Shown: positions 23,937 through 35,639, counted from the stretch's first letter. The stretch is DNA of 64,000 nt from Erigeron canadensis (GCF_010389155.1 NC_057769.1:25916735-25980734), one strand, 5' to 3'. Numbers and translations are program-made. The notes: generated from the letters alone by a model not told the origin.

Positions 23937-23939
23937 ATT

Positions 23940-24355
23940 GTCGGCTCTACTACTAGGCTAAGTGTGGCAAATATGTTACGGGCAACGGTTTTTTAGTCTA
24001 ATTTAGTATATACTTATGTTAAATTTGTCGCTGATATATTAAGCTCAGTTTGTTGTTGCCCATAATTAATATGTTAAATGATTATGGAAACCACAAAGTT
24101 TAATTGGACATCTAAACATCAGAGTATCAAACTAATGAGAATTCAAAAGCCCCGTTTGTTTAATTTACAACTATATATTTTAGTTGTTTATATACATTGT
24201 GTCTAGAAAAACTTTTTTTAGAAAATGACCGCAACAAGAATGAAGTTTTTCAAATTTGAAGTTGAGTGGGTTAGCAATTTTAAGTATTAAAAGTATGTTT
24301 TTAACTAATGTAGATTATGACAATATATTTAAAAAAATTTATTAAAAAATGCACG
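23940..24355. repeat. Array copy 3, segment g
   Basis: This matches 10190-10450, 11545-11632 and 11934-12000 of copy 1 without the insertions found there, and so serves as the empty-site reference. It resumes at 27503 after the LTR element. Confidence 0.7.
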
Positions 24356-24360
24356 TAGAC

Positions 24361-24680
24361 TGTTGAATACTAATTTATCAATCCATGGAAGTGTCGATGT
24401 ATAAGTTAAGGGGTCTAGTATGTCAAAAAGAAAGTCTACAACCGTTGGTAGTTAAAAACGGTTATTATGTTTGTGTCGATTAGGAAGAGTCATGTTGTTT
24501 AGTTGGTGTCGCTTAGGAAGAGTCATGTTGTTTAGTTTGTACCTGTTGGTTTCCTATATAAAGGAACAAACCGTGACATGTGAAGAACAAGAAGAATGCG
24601 TCGTGTGTTCAAGTGTTGTGATATAAGAAGAAATAGTTTAGTATTGTTATTTCGTTCAAGTGAGGGACGAGGGACCAACA
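24361..24680 (+). repeat. 5' LTR with TATA box
   Basis: A 320-bp LTR, TGTTGAATAC...GGGACCAACA. A TATA-type sequence (CTATATAAAGG at about 24554-24564) is correctly placed for transcription of the element. Two near-repeats of TTAGGAAGAGTCATGTTGTT lie upstream of it at about 24480-24540. Confidence 0.92.
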
Positions 24681-24681
24681 G

Positions 24682-24699
24682 TGGCATTAGAGCCAAGGT
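24682..24699 (+). promoter_or_regulatory. Primer binding site, initiator tRNA-Met type
   Basis: Directly after the 5' LTR the sequence TGGCATTAGAGCCAAGG resembles the TGGTATCAGAGCC site that plant Copia elements use to prime reverse transcription from initiator tRNA-Met. Two positions differ from the common form. Confidence 0.75.
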
Positions 24700-25486
24700 C
24701 GTTCGAATCAGAGAGAAGGGAGAAACCAACGATTCAAGAGGAATCGTTTTAGAGAAGAAAGACAGAGAAGAAAATTGATTCAGAGGAATCGATGAGAAAG
24801 CCGATCAAGTGAAGATCGAATTTGAGAAAGTAAAAGAGAGACAAATTGATTCAGGAAATCAATTAACAGAGTAAAGATCGAATCAGATTAAGAAAAAGTA
24901 AAGAGAAAAACTTAACAGTTATTTGAAGAAGAAACCGCCGCCGCACTGTGTGTTGCCGTAGAAGAAAGGTAACCGCCATAGAAACCGATTAGCCACCAAC
25001 GCAAGAGAAGGAAAGGAAAGACTGATTATCAGAAAAGTTGCGAACCCTAAGTTTGTGAGTGAAACGTTGATTAACCACCATTTGATTTGAAGATCAAAAG
25101 AAAAAAGGAGGAGGATTGGATTTTGCCCTAATTTACCTACTGAAAAAGAAAAGGGAAGAAGCAGCAGTTATATTGGGAAAGGAAAAAAGGAACGAGCAGT
25201 TTTTTGGATTAAAGGGCGTGACATTTGTTTTGAAGAGAAGCCCACCAGATCATAAGTGAAAGCCCAAGGAATAAACATTAACAGGTTTTATTGTTACCTT
25301 TTTCAATACTTGTTCATTTTATTTCTATTAGAAGAATAAGATAAAGGAAAATATAGAATTTTTCTATTACAGTTCGCGTTAGGAAAATGTTGAAATTGTT
25401 TGAAGAAAAATTGTGGTTAGACGAAAGTTAAGTTCAACGATTGTTAGAATTATTTTGGTTTTAGAAGAAAACTAAATCGAAATAAT

Positions 25487-26476
25487 ATGGCGGGAAATAA
25501 AAATGGAAACAACAATCATGTTGTTGTCATACCGTTATCATTCTATCAATGTCCAATTCTAAACAGTACGAACTATACGTTATGGGCCATAAGAATGAAG
25601 AAGATACTTGTAGCAAATGGAATATGGGATATAGTAGAAGGAACGGGTACATCAACAGAGGTTGATATAAAAAAGGATAGTTCTGCATCTGCATATCTAT
25701 TCCAAGGATTGCTGGAAGATTTGCAAATGCAAGTTGCGGGATGTGAAACAGCAAAAGAAATTTGGGACTCATTAAAGGCCAGATTTGTTGGGACAGAAAA
25801 TGTTCAACAAGCGCACTCGCAACAACTGAAATCAGAATTTGAGAGACTCGTTATGAAAGAAGATGAATCAATAGATTCATTTGCCGGAAAGATGATGAGT
25901 ATCATTACGAAGGCTGCTACATGTGGACTGACGTTTGATGAACAAACGAAAGTACGAAAATTACTCAACGCAGTACCAAATAAGTTTATACCAATAGTAG
26001 CAACCATTGAAATGGTTGTTGATTTTAAGGAAGTGAAATTGGAGGAGGTTATTGGGAAACTTAAGATTTACGAAGAAAGGCTTAAGTTTAGAAAAGAAAG
26101 TGGAGAAGATAATAGTGGAAAGTTGTTGTTCACACGCCAAGGGAATGTCAGAAATTATGAACGCAACTATGGGAATAATAGACGAGGAGGTGGTTATCAG
26201 ACTCGAGGAAAAGGTAAAGGATTCGTAAGAGAAAACAAGAATGAAGATAGTTATGATAGATGGAAGAAAAACCATGGAGATCAAAACTATCCAAGGAGAC
26301 AACTTAAAGATGTACAATGTTACAATTGTCAAGATTTTGGACACTTTGCTGCAAATTGTCCAAAGCCAAACCATAGAGAAGAAAAAGCAAACCTTGTGTT
26401 CGAAGATGACGAACCAGTGCTATTGATGGTTACTACTAAGGATGAAAAGGAGACAACATCCTTAAAAAGAAGATAA
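25487..26476 (+). CDS. gag: Copia-type gag polyprotein with CCHC zinc knuckle
   Basis: A 329-residue uninterrupted frame starting ATGGCGGGAAATAAA. Residues about 15-180 show the Copia gag domain of the UBN2 type (TLWAIRMKKILVANGIWDIV near the start, then the EIWDSLKARF region). Residues about 205-270 are Arg/Gly/Asn-rich. A single zinc knuckle CYNCQDFGHFAANC (C-x2-C-x4-H-x4-C, residues about 281-294) would bind RNA during particle assembly. It ends shortly after the knuckle instead of running into protease, which is unusual for Copia gag-pol. It probably forms virus-like particles that package the element's own RNA. The 5' leader from 24700 to 25486 is long and purine-rich. Confidence 0.93.
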   Translation: MAGNKNGNNNHVVVIPLSFYQCPILNSTNYTLWAIRMKKILVANGIWDIVEGTGTSTEVDIKKDSSASAYLFQGLLEDLQMQVAGCETAKEIWDSLKARFVGTENVQQAHSQQLKSEFERLVMKEDESIDSFAGKMMSIITKAATCGLTFDEQTKVRKLLNAVPNKFIPIVATIEMVVDFKEVKLEEVIGKLKIYEERLKFRKESGEDNSGKLLFTRQGNVRNYERNYGNNRRGGGYQTRGKGKGFVRENKNEDSYDRWKKNHGDQNYPRRQLKDVQCYNCQDFGHFAANCPKPNHREEKANLVFEDDEPVLLMVTTKDEKETTSLKRR

Positions 26477-26534
26477 GCGAAGAAATGGAATTCTCATCAA
26501 GGACGATGAAATTCCAAAAGGAAAGTTAGATGAC

Positions 26535-27140
26535 ATGAGTTCAGAGATAGAAAGTGATTTAAGAAGTAAACTAGAGTTTTGGAAGTTTGAATTACTCCAA
26601 GACTTTGAGATGGAGAAACAAGAGTTTGTGAAGAAAATGAAAGATAGAGAGATAGCATTTGAGAAACAAATGCAAAAGGAGTTAGAGAACCTGAAGAAGA
26701 TAAGAGATTGCACAAGCAAAGAGATAAAAGAGTTGATGACAAAAAGAGAAACGTTTGAGAAAGAGAACCATGGAGTTTTTTCGGATAAGAAACTCCTAGA
26801 AGAAGAACCAAGAACTGACAATGGCGAATGCAAGAAACATCGAGAGACGCCATCAAAATTTCAGAAGGAAAGCAAGATTGAGAAAGACAACAAGTCAAGA
26901 AACAAGAAAGTTGAATACGAAGATCGTAATACAAGAAACACATTGTTGGAGATTCAAGACTATGAGATGATACAAGTGAAGGAAGATACTGACAACGTTA
27001 ACAAGGATGAACAAGATGAGATTCAAGACAAGGAAGAAAGAAGTGAAATCAATGAAGAAGTTCAAGACATAGTTCGTGTTAAAGATCAAGTAGGAAATGG
27101 AAACAAGCCAAAGTTCAAGGATAAAGATGATGAAGCCTGA
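26535..27140 (+). CDS. Second small frame, Lys/Glu-rich predicted coiled coil
   Basis: A 201-residue frame, +1 relative to gag, occupying the place where pol would lie. The composition is dominated by E, K, D, R and N with heptad-like hydrophobic spacing in residues about 10-90 (for example LRSKLEFWKFELLQDFEME), so a coiled coil is likely. It has no enzymatic motif. The same frame stays open upstream to 26466. One A in the AAAAA run at 26464-26468 separates it from the gag frame, so it may once have been the C-terminal extension of gag. Function unknown. Confidence 0.6.
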   Translation: MSSEIESDLRSKLEFWKFELLQDFEMEKQEFVKKMKDREIAFEKQMQKELENLKKIRDCTSKEIKELMTKRETFEKENHGVFSDKKLLEEEPRTDNGECKKHRETPSKFQKESKIEKDNKSRNKKVEYEDRNTRNTLLEIQDYEMIQVKEDTDNVNKDEQDEIQDKEERSEINEEVQDIVRVKDQVGNGNKPKFKDKDDEA

Positions 27141-27165
27141 AGAAATCAAAGGCATGGATTAATAA

Positions 27166-27177
27166 ATTAGGGAGGAG
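27166..27177 (+). other. Polypurine tract
   Basis: A purine-rich stretch (TTAGGGAGGAG) directly precedes the 3' LTR, where plus-strand DNA synthesis of an LTR retrotransposon is primed. Confidence 0.7.
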
Positions 27178-27497
27178 TGTTGAATACTAATTTATCAATC
27201 CATAGAAGTGTCGATGTATAAGTTAAGGGGTCTAGTATGTCAACAAGAAAGTCTACAACCGTTGGTAGTTAAAAACAGTTATTATGTTTGTGTCGATTAA
27301 GAAGAGTCATGTTGTTTAGTTGGTGTCGATTAGGAAGAGTCATGTTGTTTAGTTTGTACCTGTTGGTTTCCTATATAAAGGAACAAACCGTGACATGTGA
27401 AGAACAAGAAGAACGCGTCGTGCGTTCAAGTGTTGTGATATAAGAAGAAATAGTTTAGTATTGTTATTTCGTTCAAGTGAGGGACGAGGGACCAACA
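27178..27497 (+). repeat. 3' LTR
   Basis: 320 bp, same length and termini as 24361-24680, about seven substitutions between them by eye, and followed by the target repeat TAGAC. Confidence 0.92.
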
Positions 27498-27502
27498 TAG
27501 AC

Positions 27503-28430
27503 ATCGTTTTAGGTGACTTGTATATTGTAATTTCAATTCAATCTTTTTATATATTTAATAGGATCGGCGTAAGGATAAGCCTCCTAGCTAAACTGGGTTT
27601 CTGACCCTAAAAAAACGTGTCGTGTTATTTAAAGTTTTTGATATGCCAAATTTTTGAGTATTTAGTTCTGAGCATCTGAATCCTCAGGATCGGTTCTACG
27701 TTTAGGCCTGCCATATATGACATACAAGAAAAAGGTGATATGTTTTGTTTATGTGTGAAACAAAGGCGTAAGAAAGATAGACAGATATAAGAAAGTATGA
27801 GATGATACTTGCTTGATGCTAGAATTTGAAATATATAAAGAGCATGCAATAAATCGATAGTTATCTACATACATGCAATAAATCTCATTTGTGACCATGT
27901 ACAATAAATCTCATGTGTAGTTGTGATGCATGTCAAGCAATACATTTCGTGTGGTTGAGATATCATTCACTCTAGTCTGGCAGTATAAATGGCCTATTCG
28001 GAAAAGTTGTCAAATCCGCCAATTAATACATATGACGGTTTCGCAGAAAGATGTGAGATGTCAATCCGGCAATGTAAATGCCAGATTCACTAAAAAGCTT
28101 GCCACACTTCATCTCCTGTATGATTCAACTCAATGAAATACTAAAATTACCTGTTTTGTATATATATATTTTTTAAACAAAAACTTGTTTGATAAATTCA
28201 CTTTCAAAAAGTCCATTGCTAAGAAATTTCATGAAATATTTCTCTGACAGGTGCAGATCGAATATCACAACAGAGGGTTTAGGCTATGTTGTCTTAATCG
28301 GATCCAATAAGGTAGTATTAATTAACAAGGAGGAAATGGTGGATTTTTAATATTCATTAGGGATTTGGGTTTTCATTGGATTAGAAATGGTGGGTTTTTT
28401 AATTTGGAGAATGATGTTACGAAGATCATC
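27503..28430 (-). repeat. Array copy 3, rest of segment g and inverted arm h
   Basis: 27503-27660 continues segment g. 27663-28230 matches 12168-12718 and is inverted relative to 22905-23410. At about 27698-27713 the arm still carries TTTAGGCCTGCCAT, the outer edge of the PMD arm. This shows that e and the PMD arm were once one continuous inverted arm. 28205-28430 is an extra piece not seen in copy 1. Confidence 0.7.
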
Positions 28431-28439
28431 ATTATTGTT

Positions 28440-29542
28440 CGACAAAATCAATTTCAAAAATGTCCATTCCAAAAAACTTTCATATGATCTTAAGATGTAC
28501 TCCGTAACATTGTAATTTTATGTTCAAGACTCAAGATTCGGGAAATCGATACAAAATAGCTAACACTTAAGAAAAATATGATTATCATCATTGAGGAAGA
28601 ATGAGCATAATAAGAATATCAAACTAGTTATTGCTCGTATATAATAATTTTTGAGAGGGTCAAATATTAAAAATATGTCAAAAATGCAGAACCAACCATT
28701 ATAGATCGTTAGGACAATCTTCGGCCAATCTTCATGACCGTTAAGACGAGACATTCAATAGAATTGTCAAGGTAGAGTAATGGCATAATGTGCATGTGTG
28801 AATCCCTCTCAAAATTTGGATCTTTGTCTGACCCATGTTTTCTAGAATAAAAACTTATGGAATGGTTTAGGATCTATGATATAGAGTTTTGCACACTCAC
28901 ACCACCTAAATTGGGCTATATCTCAAACATGGATTGATCGCACAATAGGTGAGGTTAGGCACACCTATGATCTATATGCCTTGCTCATTCGGTAAAGTCA
29001 AATGCTTACCAATATGATTGACATTTCAAGAAGTTACATACACGTTGTAGACATGAAACAATGTAGAGACCAGAGACCAAAGATCAAAAAGATGATACAC
29101 GGCTTGCTTATTATAAAACTCAAGAACAATTGTAAAATCAAGCTACTCCAACAGGATTTCACATATACTCTCCACAAACTCGAATCCTAACATATTCCTT
29201 TCACCAGCATAAGTCACAAAACGCAAACATATAATGCTCAGATATCCTAGAAACTATGTTAGTTGAATCCAGCAGTAAATATCCATAAAATGTTGACATA
29301 TAGGCCAACGAACTTCATTCTAATGACTAATACACACTACGTCGCTGGTACCTTTCTTGATTTATCTGAGTCTATTGAATTGTGAAAGTAAAACTTCTGT
29401 TTTTTGATTAAATACATATGTAATTACAACGTGGGAAATGAACATACGTAATGTACATCACTACATCTCTGCTAGGATCCAAGAAATATTAGGATTTGGA
29501 TTCTTATAACATCAGTAGAAGTAGTAGTTGTTCTTTGTTAAT
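28440..29542. repeat. Array copy 3, segment i and right edge of the array
   Basis: This matches 12700-12891 plus 14069-14328 plus 17332-17880, and 21130-21590 of copy 2, with none of the insertions. At about 29542 the match to 21595 stops and the 3' flank of the MORN gene begins. Confidence 0.7.
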
Positions 29543-29770
29543 ACACATAAAATGCCATAATGAGTTTTGAACTTCCCATTGGCATCACAACTAATCTAAC
29601 CCTAAACTTTACACGTAAAAACACAAAACACAAAACACACAAACAACATACCACAAACCCCTCAAGTTTCTGTGAGTCACCGCCTCCCTCTTCATTTTTT
29701 CTCTCTGAGCAAAAATGTGAAGACATGAAACTAAACAAGACGTCAAAACAAAACTAGGCCCAGCATAGAG

Positions 29771-32693
29771 TCATATTGAAAGTTGAGTGGATAGATGATG
29801 GAAGTTTTGCACTATTGGAATAGGAAGGCCGTCACTGTTAGTCCGATGGTGCATCTGTTTTTGTACTGCCTTTATGGCAGCTACTCTAGCAGCATTGGCT
29901 GCTCTATTGGCGCCTGCTACCGCCCTGTTAACTCTTTCATCAACTTTGGCTATATCATATGCTTTCTCAGCAGCTCTTCTTGCTTCCTGGTAATATACAC
30001 CAAGAAATGTCCCATAATTAATTCCCAAAAGATATAAATCACAGATAATGGACAACATAACATTTGCTTGCTAATTTTATTTTTTACATCTATTTTGTTA
30101 AGTTCTTCCTAGTTACTTGTGAGTGACTGGCTGTATTCTATTTTTTTTTTCTTTTCAAATGGGTACATAAAAACAAAATTGCTAAAAGGGAAATGGGTCA
30201 AATGGGTTGGAACCTGCTAAAAGTCTATTTCTAGTGCGCAACTTCCTAAATTTGTTTTACCCAGAGATTAAGATTTATTATTGTATGATATCTTACTCTT
30301 AGTAATCATAATTACTTCATTCACTTATTCGAAAAATTCTTGAAAAACGGACAAAAAAGTATTTGTGGATCGAATCCAACCCGATCTGGCCTTTACCTGT
30401 GACCCCACACTAAAACTAGCATGTTTCAAGCCAAACCCGTAATAAATAATATCTAACCTGTGCCAATCTTATTACCCCCAAACTATCTTAAAATTTTTTT
30501 CAGTTTTCTTGGGTTAAAATACAAAGCATAAGCATAATGAAAATGAAAATACCTGAATTGCATTAAGTACTTTGGAATGATAAACAGCGACAGGGGAAAC
30601 AGGGTATGTGGCACTTTGTGAGCTTGGGACATCAAGGACGCCATTTTGCCAGTGCCCAGATTGGGTTTCTCCATTTCTGAAAGTATACATTCCAAGTCCT
30701 TGTCTTTTCCCTTCATGCCATGATCCTTCGTATCTATGCCCGTTTGCGAAACTATAGACTCCAAAACCATGCATCTTGTCCGCAAAATATTCTCCAGCAT
30801 ACGTATCCCCATTCCTACAGAATACATATAACGCTTCAATTTTGTTTTCTTCCTTATTACATATGCAGTACATTAAAGAACCAGTTTCTTATAACAGGGT
30901 AAAGTAGCATCAAAGGTATCATTGACCCATTATATGGCACTATTACATAACAGTATGCTCAATTTACAGTTCAAATCAGATGTAATATACAGCAAAAAAA
31001 GCTGATTTCTAACATAATTTATTAGGAAAAAATTCAGCTACAAAAAGATAAGTGATGTAGCACAGGACTCTTTAGTGTCTTCTCTAGGTTGTTGCAAGTT
31101 GAAAGTATTATTTGTATCTCAAAAAAAAAACATTTCTAGGGATCAATGCAGCTGAAGAAAAATATCTGAATAGTTCACGTTAAAGAAGACAAAAATTATA
31201 CTAAATTGCCTACGCGAGTGATATCTTAACCTGAAATCTTATACAACATAAACGAAATCACTTGTGATCTAGATTTACTTCCACCATCAAGAAGTATTAA
31301 AGCCATATCAATGATTCAATTGGCACATTTTGCAACTCTATATTAATTTTAATAAAGAAAAGCATCCCTAACATATAGAATCATAGGCAATTGAGATACG
31401 TAGCATAGTAAAGGAGACTAAAACAAAACTGAGTCCAATTGATTAATACTCCACAAAGTTTACACTAGAAAGTTATAAGAATTCAAATCAGCTAAAATAA
31501 TTATGTGTTAAGTAAAGATTTAATGCCTCTATACGCTTAACAGACCACTACATTTTACCATGAAGCGATGAAATCCAAGATAAACCAAATGAAGTAAAGA
31601 TTTACCTGAAATGATAGTGTCCAAGACCATGTTTAACGCCCCATTTGAATTCACCAACATAACGACTACCATCCTCGCAAGTATGAATTCCACAACCATG
31701 ACTCTGACCGTTTGACCATTCACCCGCATAAACATCACCCGTGTAAAACCTATACACACCAAACCCATGTCTCAAACCATTACGATACTGCCCCCGATAC
31801 CTACTACCTCTCGCCCACGTTTCCATCCCATATCCATCATACTTTCCGTCAACCCAATCACCTTCATACCGTCCACTCATATAATAATAATAAACCCCAC
31901 AACCTGAACACTTACCCTTATGAAACTCCCCTTCATAAACATCACCATTATTATACGCTTGCACCCAACAACCCGAACTCCCTCTTTTATCCCCTTTCTG
32001 CCTCGACCCAATTGACCAAAACACCGGTAAATGCGACCTTGACCGATGTGACGACGAACACAACTTTATTGGGAAAGACCTTGACAGAAACAATCTTATC
32101 GATGGTAGTCTAGGCAAAGCAAGATTTAACGAAAACAACAACGCAGTTGAAAACGCAAACGCCGACAAGAAATCAAGCAAAAACGACCTACTAGGATGTG
32201 AAACCAAGAAATAAAAAAACGGCAACGAAAGTAACAAAATCAACCTCAAGTGAGTCCTTAACCTCCGAACATGTCTTAACCGGCTAATCAAACGAGAAAC
32301 CGCAGCTTTCGTGTTACATAACCTCTTACTATAACGAAATTTAGACGAAAAATTGTAACTTTTTAACCGGGCATTCAACGATTTCCTCGATATCGAACTT
32401 TCGGGCATTTGGGAAAAAAGGGGTCTCTTATGAGGTGTGGATTTAGGCGTCGGATTCGGGTCAAATTCAATATCATCATCAATTACAATCTGGTGTTGAA
32501 AATTGGAATTAGGGTTTGCAGGAGGGACTAAAACCTTAACATTATTTGGATGAGATGAAAAGGGAGAGGGGGCGAAAGGGAAATTAGGGGAATTAACAGG
32601 GGAGTGAAATGAAAATAAAGGGTTGGGATTAAAATCGGAAGAGACACCAGTGCTATCTTTTCCGATCTGGACTTCAGATTTCTTTTGATGCAT
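29771..32693 (-). CDS. MORN-repeat membrane protein, three exons
   Basis: Exons 32693-31606, 30814-30553 and 29986-29771 join in phase (1566 nt, 521 residues). All introns have GT..AG ends. Residues 1-90 are Pro/Ser-rich and likely disordered. Residues about 149-165 and 171-192 are hydrophobic and probably membrane-spanning. Residues about 250-445 hold seven to eight MORN repeats (for example GDVYEGEFHKGKCSGCGVY and GDTYAGEYFADKMHGFGVYS). The last exon is an Ala-rich helix (ARRAAEKAYDIAKVDERVNR). MORN repeats bind phospholipids and act as membrane scaffolds. The Arabidopsis relatives are often labelled SET7/9-like because of the repeats, but no SET domain is visible here. Intact. Function beyond membrane scaffolding is not known. 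Confidence 0.9.
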
Positions 32694-33050
32694 TACATAT
32701 CACTCACATATACAAATACATACAATCACACACATATATATAGACACACACATATATGTATATATACAAAATATATATGTATAATCAGACCCAGAAAAGG
32801 AAAGAAATTAAGCCAAAATTGTACCTTGTAGGAGTGAAGAAATAAATGGGGGGTTTCCTTGGGGAAGAAGGATATGAATGAAATTGAAGAGTGTGTGTGT
32901 TTAGTTGGTGAAAATGATAGGAAGTGTGTGTGGGGGGATGTTTGTTTGTTTTGTAAAGCGGAGAGATCGATTTTGAAAGAAAAATGGGGGCGACCGGCTT
33001 AGCAACCAATTTAAAGGGATTTTTTAAAAATGAATTTCTCTTTTTTTCAA
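32694..33050 (-). promoter_or_regulatory. Upstream region and probable 5' UTR of the MORN gene
   Basis: It contains a CA/TA-rich microsatellite at 32700-32780 and, read on the minus strand, pyrimidine-rich leader-like sequence at about 32880-32960. No firm TATA box was fixed. The frame at 32785-33009 (minus) is unlikely to be a gene. Confidence 0.4.
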
Positions 33051-33074
33051 TTGAATAAATAATTTATTACTTTA

Positions 33075-33225
33075 TTTACAACAACAAACAAGTCTCAATC
33101 CTTTAGTAGAGTATGAGAAAGGTAAGTTGTAGACAGTCTTATCTCTATCTAAAAGTACAGAGACTTCTTCTATAAGGACCTCCAGCCACAGAGAAGTCAA
33201 GTCAAAAATACATTAAGAGCAAGAA
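33075..33225 (-). mobile_element. SINE-like repeat with CAA/TTG tail
   Basis: On the plus strand it begins ACAACAACAAACAAGTCTC and continues with GGTAAGTTGTAGACAGTCTT and TATAAGGACCTCCAGCC. This resembles short interspersed elements of asterid plants that end in TTG repeats (TS-SINE style), here on the minus strand. No convincing B box was found at its far end, so it may be truncated. Confidence 0.5.
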
Positions 33226-34920
33226 AGAGTAGCAAGCATGCGACCTAACATACTTTAGCACAGATTCAACAATACATATACAATCTGAGCCGGCTCAGTT
33301 TTTTTGATGGCTCTAAGCGCCATCAATTTGGGGACCTTTTATGAAGTCTAACAAAATACTTTCTTAATACATATATGTTAATATACAGATGTTTTTGAAG
33401 TGTTTAGTTACAGATTTAATATATTATGATGATTATTTTATTATTTTAATTGTAAAAAAAATTTGACTATAAAAACTTATGAAGTGGCTAGTTATGTAAA
33501 AATAAAGTAGCCTGATAAAATTTTATTCCAACTAAAATTAGGGTCTTGAATTTATGGGGCCTTAGGCCCATGCCTAATTTCAATATAGTATCAAGTCGGC
33601 GATGTATACAATAGCATCCATATTCAACATATTAAACATATAAAAGTGTAAAAACATAATAAACCTAGCCTCTTGCAATAAACTCAACATGTGATATGAA
33701 AACAATCATGCATACAAACATATAAATATGAAAACAATCATGCAAGAAAGGTAATGGGTGCTAAACAACCTCTGAAATAAAGTACTTAGGACGCCTAGTT
33801 AAACTAGTCCTACTCCTCTCACATAACTCTCAAATCCCCTAATCTAATCCTAATCCTAATCCTCTAAATAATCTCTCATTTGTTATGTCCAATGACAAAC
33901 AAAACATTTTGGGGACAACATAAACGCAAGATTAACCTCTCCCTTCGGTTTAGGCCTACCTCCACTCAAGGCCAAAACCACTACGAAGGTCACAGAGAAC
34001 TAAATTCTAAGTAAAAAGTCTACATAACCGATTCTCATATGCCTGCCACTCTTTATCTACGTCCTCCGCCAGGAAACTCCATTGGAGCGTTCAATATCCT
34101 GTCTTCCACCTTCGTCAAATAAAGAGTAGTCTATGCACTTAACTCTTGAACCAATTTTTTCCTCCATTCTTGTTCTTCCTCGTCTTTTTAAAAAAATCTA
34201 ATGGTGGCTCGTTAATAAGATTTTTGACGAGAGTTTTAAGTAATGGAATAAATAAACAACAAATAAGTTCAAGTCATGACAAATAACTACGTAAATTAAG
34301 TAAAATAATTATATTATGAACACTTAAACTTTTATTTATATTTCCATTAAATCGTTATCACTATATTTTAGGAATATTTTTTTGGTTTTTAGGTTGTTCC
34401 AATTTTCTAATTAATTATGATTTCAAATATTATATAAACTTGTTATACATAAAACCAGTGTGTTTATTTGTACATATCCGTGGGCGATACCTATGACTTC
34501 GTAGATGAAAAGAATAGAATATAGAGGTAGGGATGAGATTCTCCAAAGTATCAATTTTTTCTTGAATCAACTTCTAATTATTGGATTAAAATGGAGAGTC
34601 AAGTATCAATTTTTAATTTTAGCCATTAGTTTGAATCCAATGCTTAAAGTTAATCTAACCTTACCTATTAAGTAGGATCACCTTTACAGGATCCTAATCG
34701 CTAAGGTAGTGGGTGAAAAGGAGCCGCACCTGTTAATTGTGTGATATCATAAGCTCAAAATACATTTTTGTGTATCATTTTATTTGTCTTTGGAATTTTT
34801 AAAAGCATTCGATCTCCTTTATCTTCTGGTACAAATTTGATTATTTGCATCTTACATTTTTCATATTACATTTTTGACCAGATTAAGTAATGTCGTTGTT
34901 TGTGTATTGTTATCTTGTGT
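33226..34920. other. Intergenic stretch without a gene
   Basis: Ordinary AT-rich intergenic sequence. 33300-33600 carries GGGGACCTTTTATGAAG and GGGGCCTTAGGCCCATGCC, which look like transposon remnants. I see no gene, RNA gene or clear element boundary. Confidence 0.5.
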
Positions 34921-34924
34921 TATT

Positions 34925-35160
34925 TTTTTTTTCCGAACATTCAGTCGGTATGTAACATCCGGAAAAACCTAACCGTATAATGGTGAAGCCTTGCACGTAT
35001 CCTAGACAACGAGATGTTGACCATGAGCCGTTACAAGTATTCGGAGGAAAAAACCCCAAGATTTACCATCGATCGAACTCAAGACCTTGTGTAAAACCTG
35101 GGATGCCTCTGACCAGTTGGACTAGTTTTTTTTGGAACTTGGAATTTGTAGAGAAGAAAA
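34925..35160 (-). mobile_element. tRNA-derived SINE, copy 1
   Basis: It aligns along its length with 53965-54190. Read on the minus strand, an A-box-like segment (near CTGGTCAGAGGCATCCC) and a B-box-like segment (GAGTTCGATC) are spaced as in a Pol III promoter, and the 3' end runs into A-rich sequence (T-rich at 34920-34935 on plus). The frame at 34980-35165 is incidental. Confidence 0.75.
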
Positions 35161-35639
35161 ATTAAGTGAGCGTAAGTTATGTTTATAATTTTAGGCTTTA
35201 ATGAGGTAAATGGGTGAATCTCCTCTCGTTTCATGTATAGTCTTAGTATCCAGAATACACACCGCATAGAACTCATATTCAGTAATTTACCATTCTCACA
35301 CATAAATTTTCTTTTTGGCAAAATTTAAACCATGTAATCAAATACCGGTTGATAGATGACCAATTCATATCTTTAGGCTTTAATGTGGATATATCTAAAT
35401 GTACATTTACGCAGCTTTATATGTCAAGTATTAACCTACCAAACTCTTTAAAGCCGTCTATTTTGTGATATAAATATTATCCATATATTAAAAATATCAT
35501 ATACTATAATGATTGAAATCTACCGTTTTTGTCTTTTTTCTAAATATATTATTTGAAGAAATTTCTCTTAGCTCTTCACAATGATAAAAGAGTTAACCTC
35601 TCACAAATTATGATCAATAATCAAGCTTTTTTGTTTCAT

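Larger units (their letters stand above)
24361..27497 (+). mobile_element. Gag-only LTR retrotransposon (Copia-type, TR-GAG-like)
   Basis: This is a complete 3137-bp element: two 320-bp LTRs beginning TGTTG and ending CAACA, identical 5-bp target repeats TAGAC (24356-24360 and 27498-27502), a primer binding site, a gag gene, a second small frame and a polypurine tract. No protease, integrase, reverse transcriptase or RNase H is present, and there is no room for them. It must therefore have moved with enzymes supplied by a relative. I count about seven differences between the LTRs, so the insertion is fairly recent. It sits in segment g of array copy 3. Confidence 0.93.

Noticed and set aside
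25961..26943. Minus-strand frames of 123-148 residues
   Set aside because: Antisense shadows of gag and the second frame of the LTR retrotransposon, with low-complexity hydrophobic translations.
29555..29760. Pyrimidine-rich, leader-like text upstream of 29771 as a separate plus-strand gene start
   Set aside because: The frame at 29560-29757 is short with no domain, and the stretch is more simply the 3' flank of the MORN gene.
31712..32113. Plus-strand frame of 133 residues
   Set aside because: It is the antisense of the first exon of the MORN gene, whose minus-strand frame is far longer and has clear domains.
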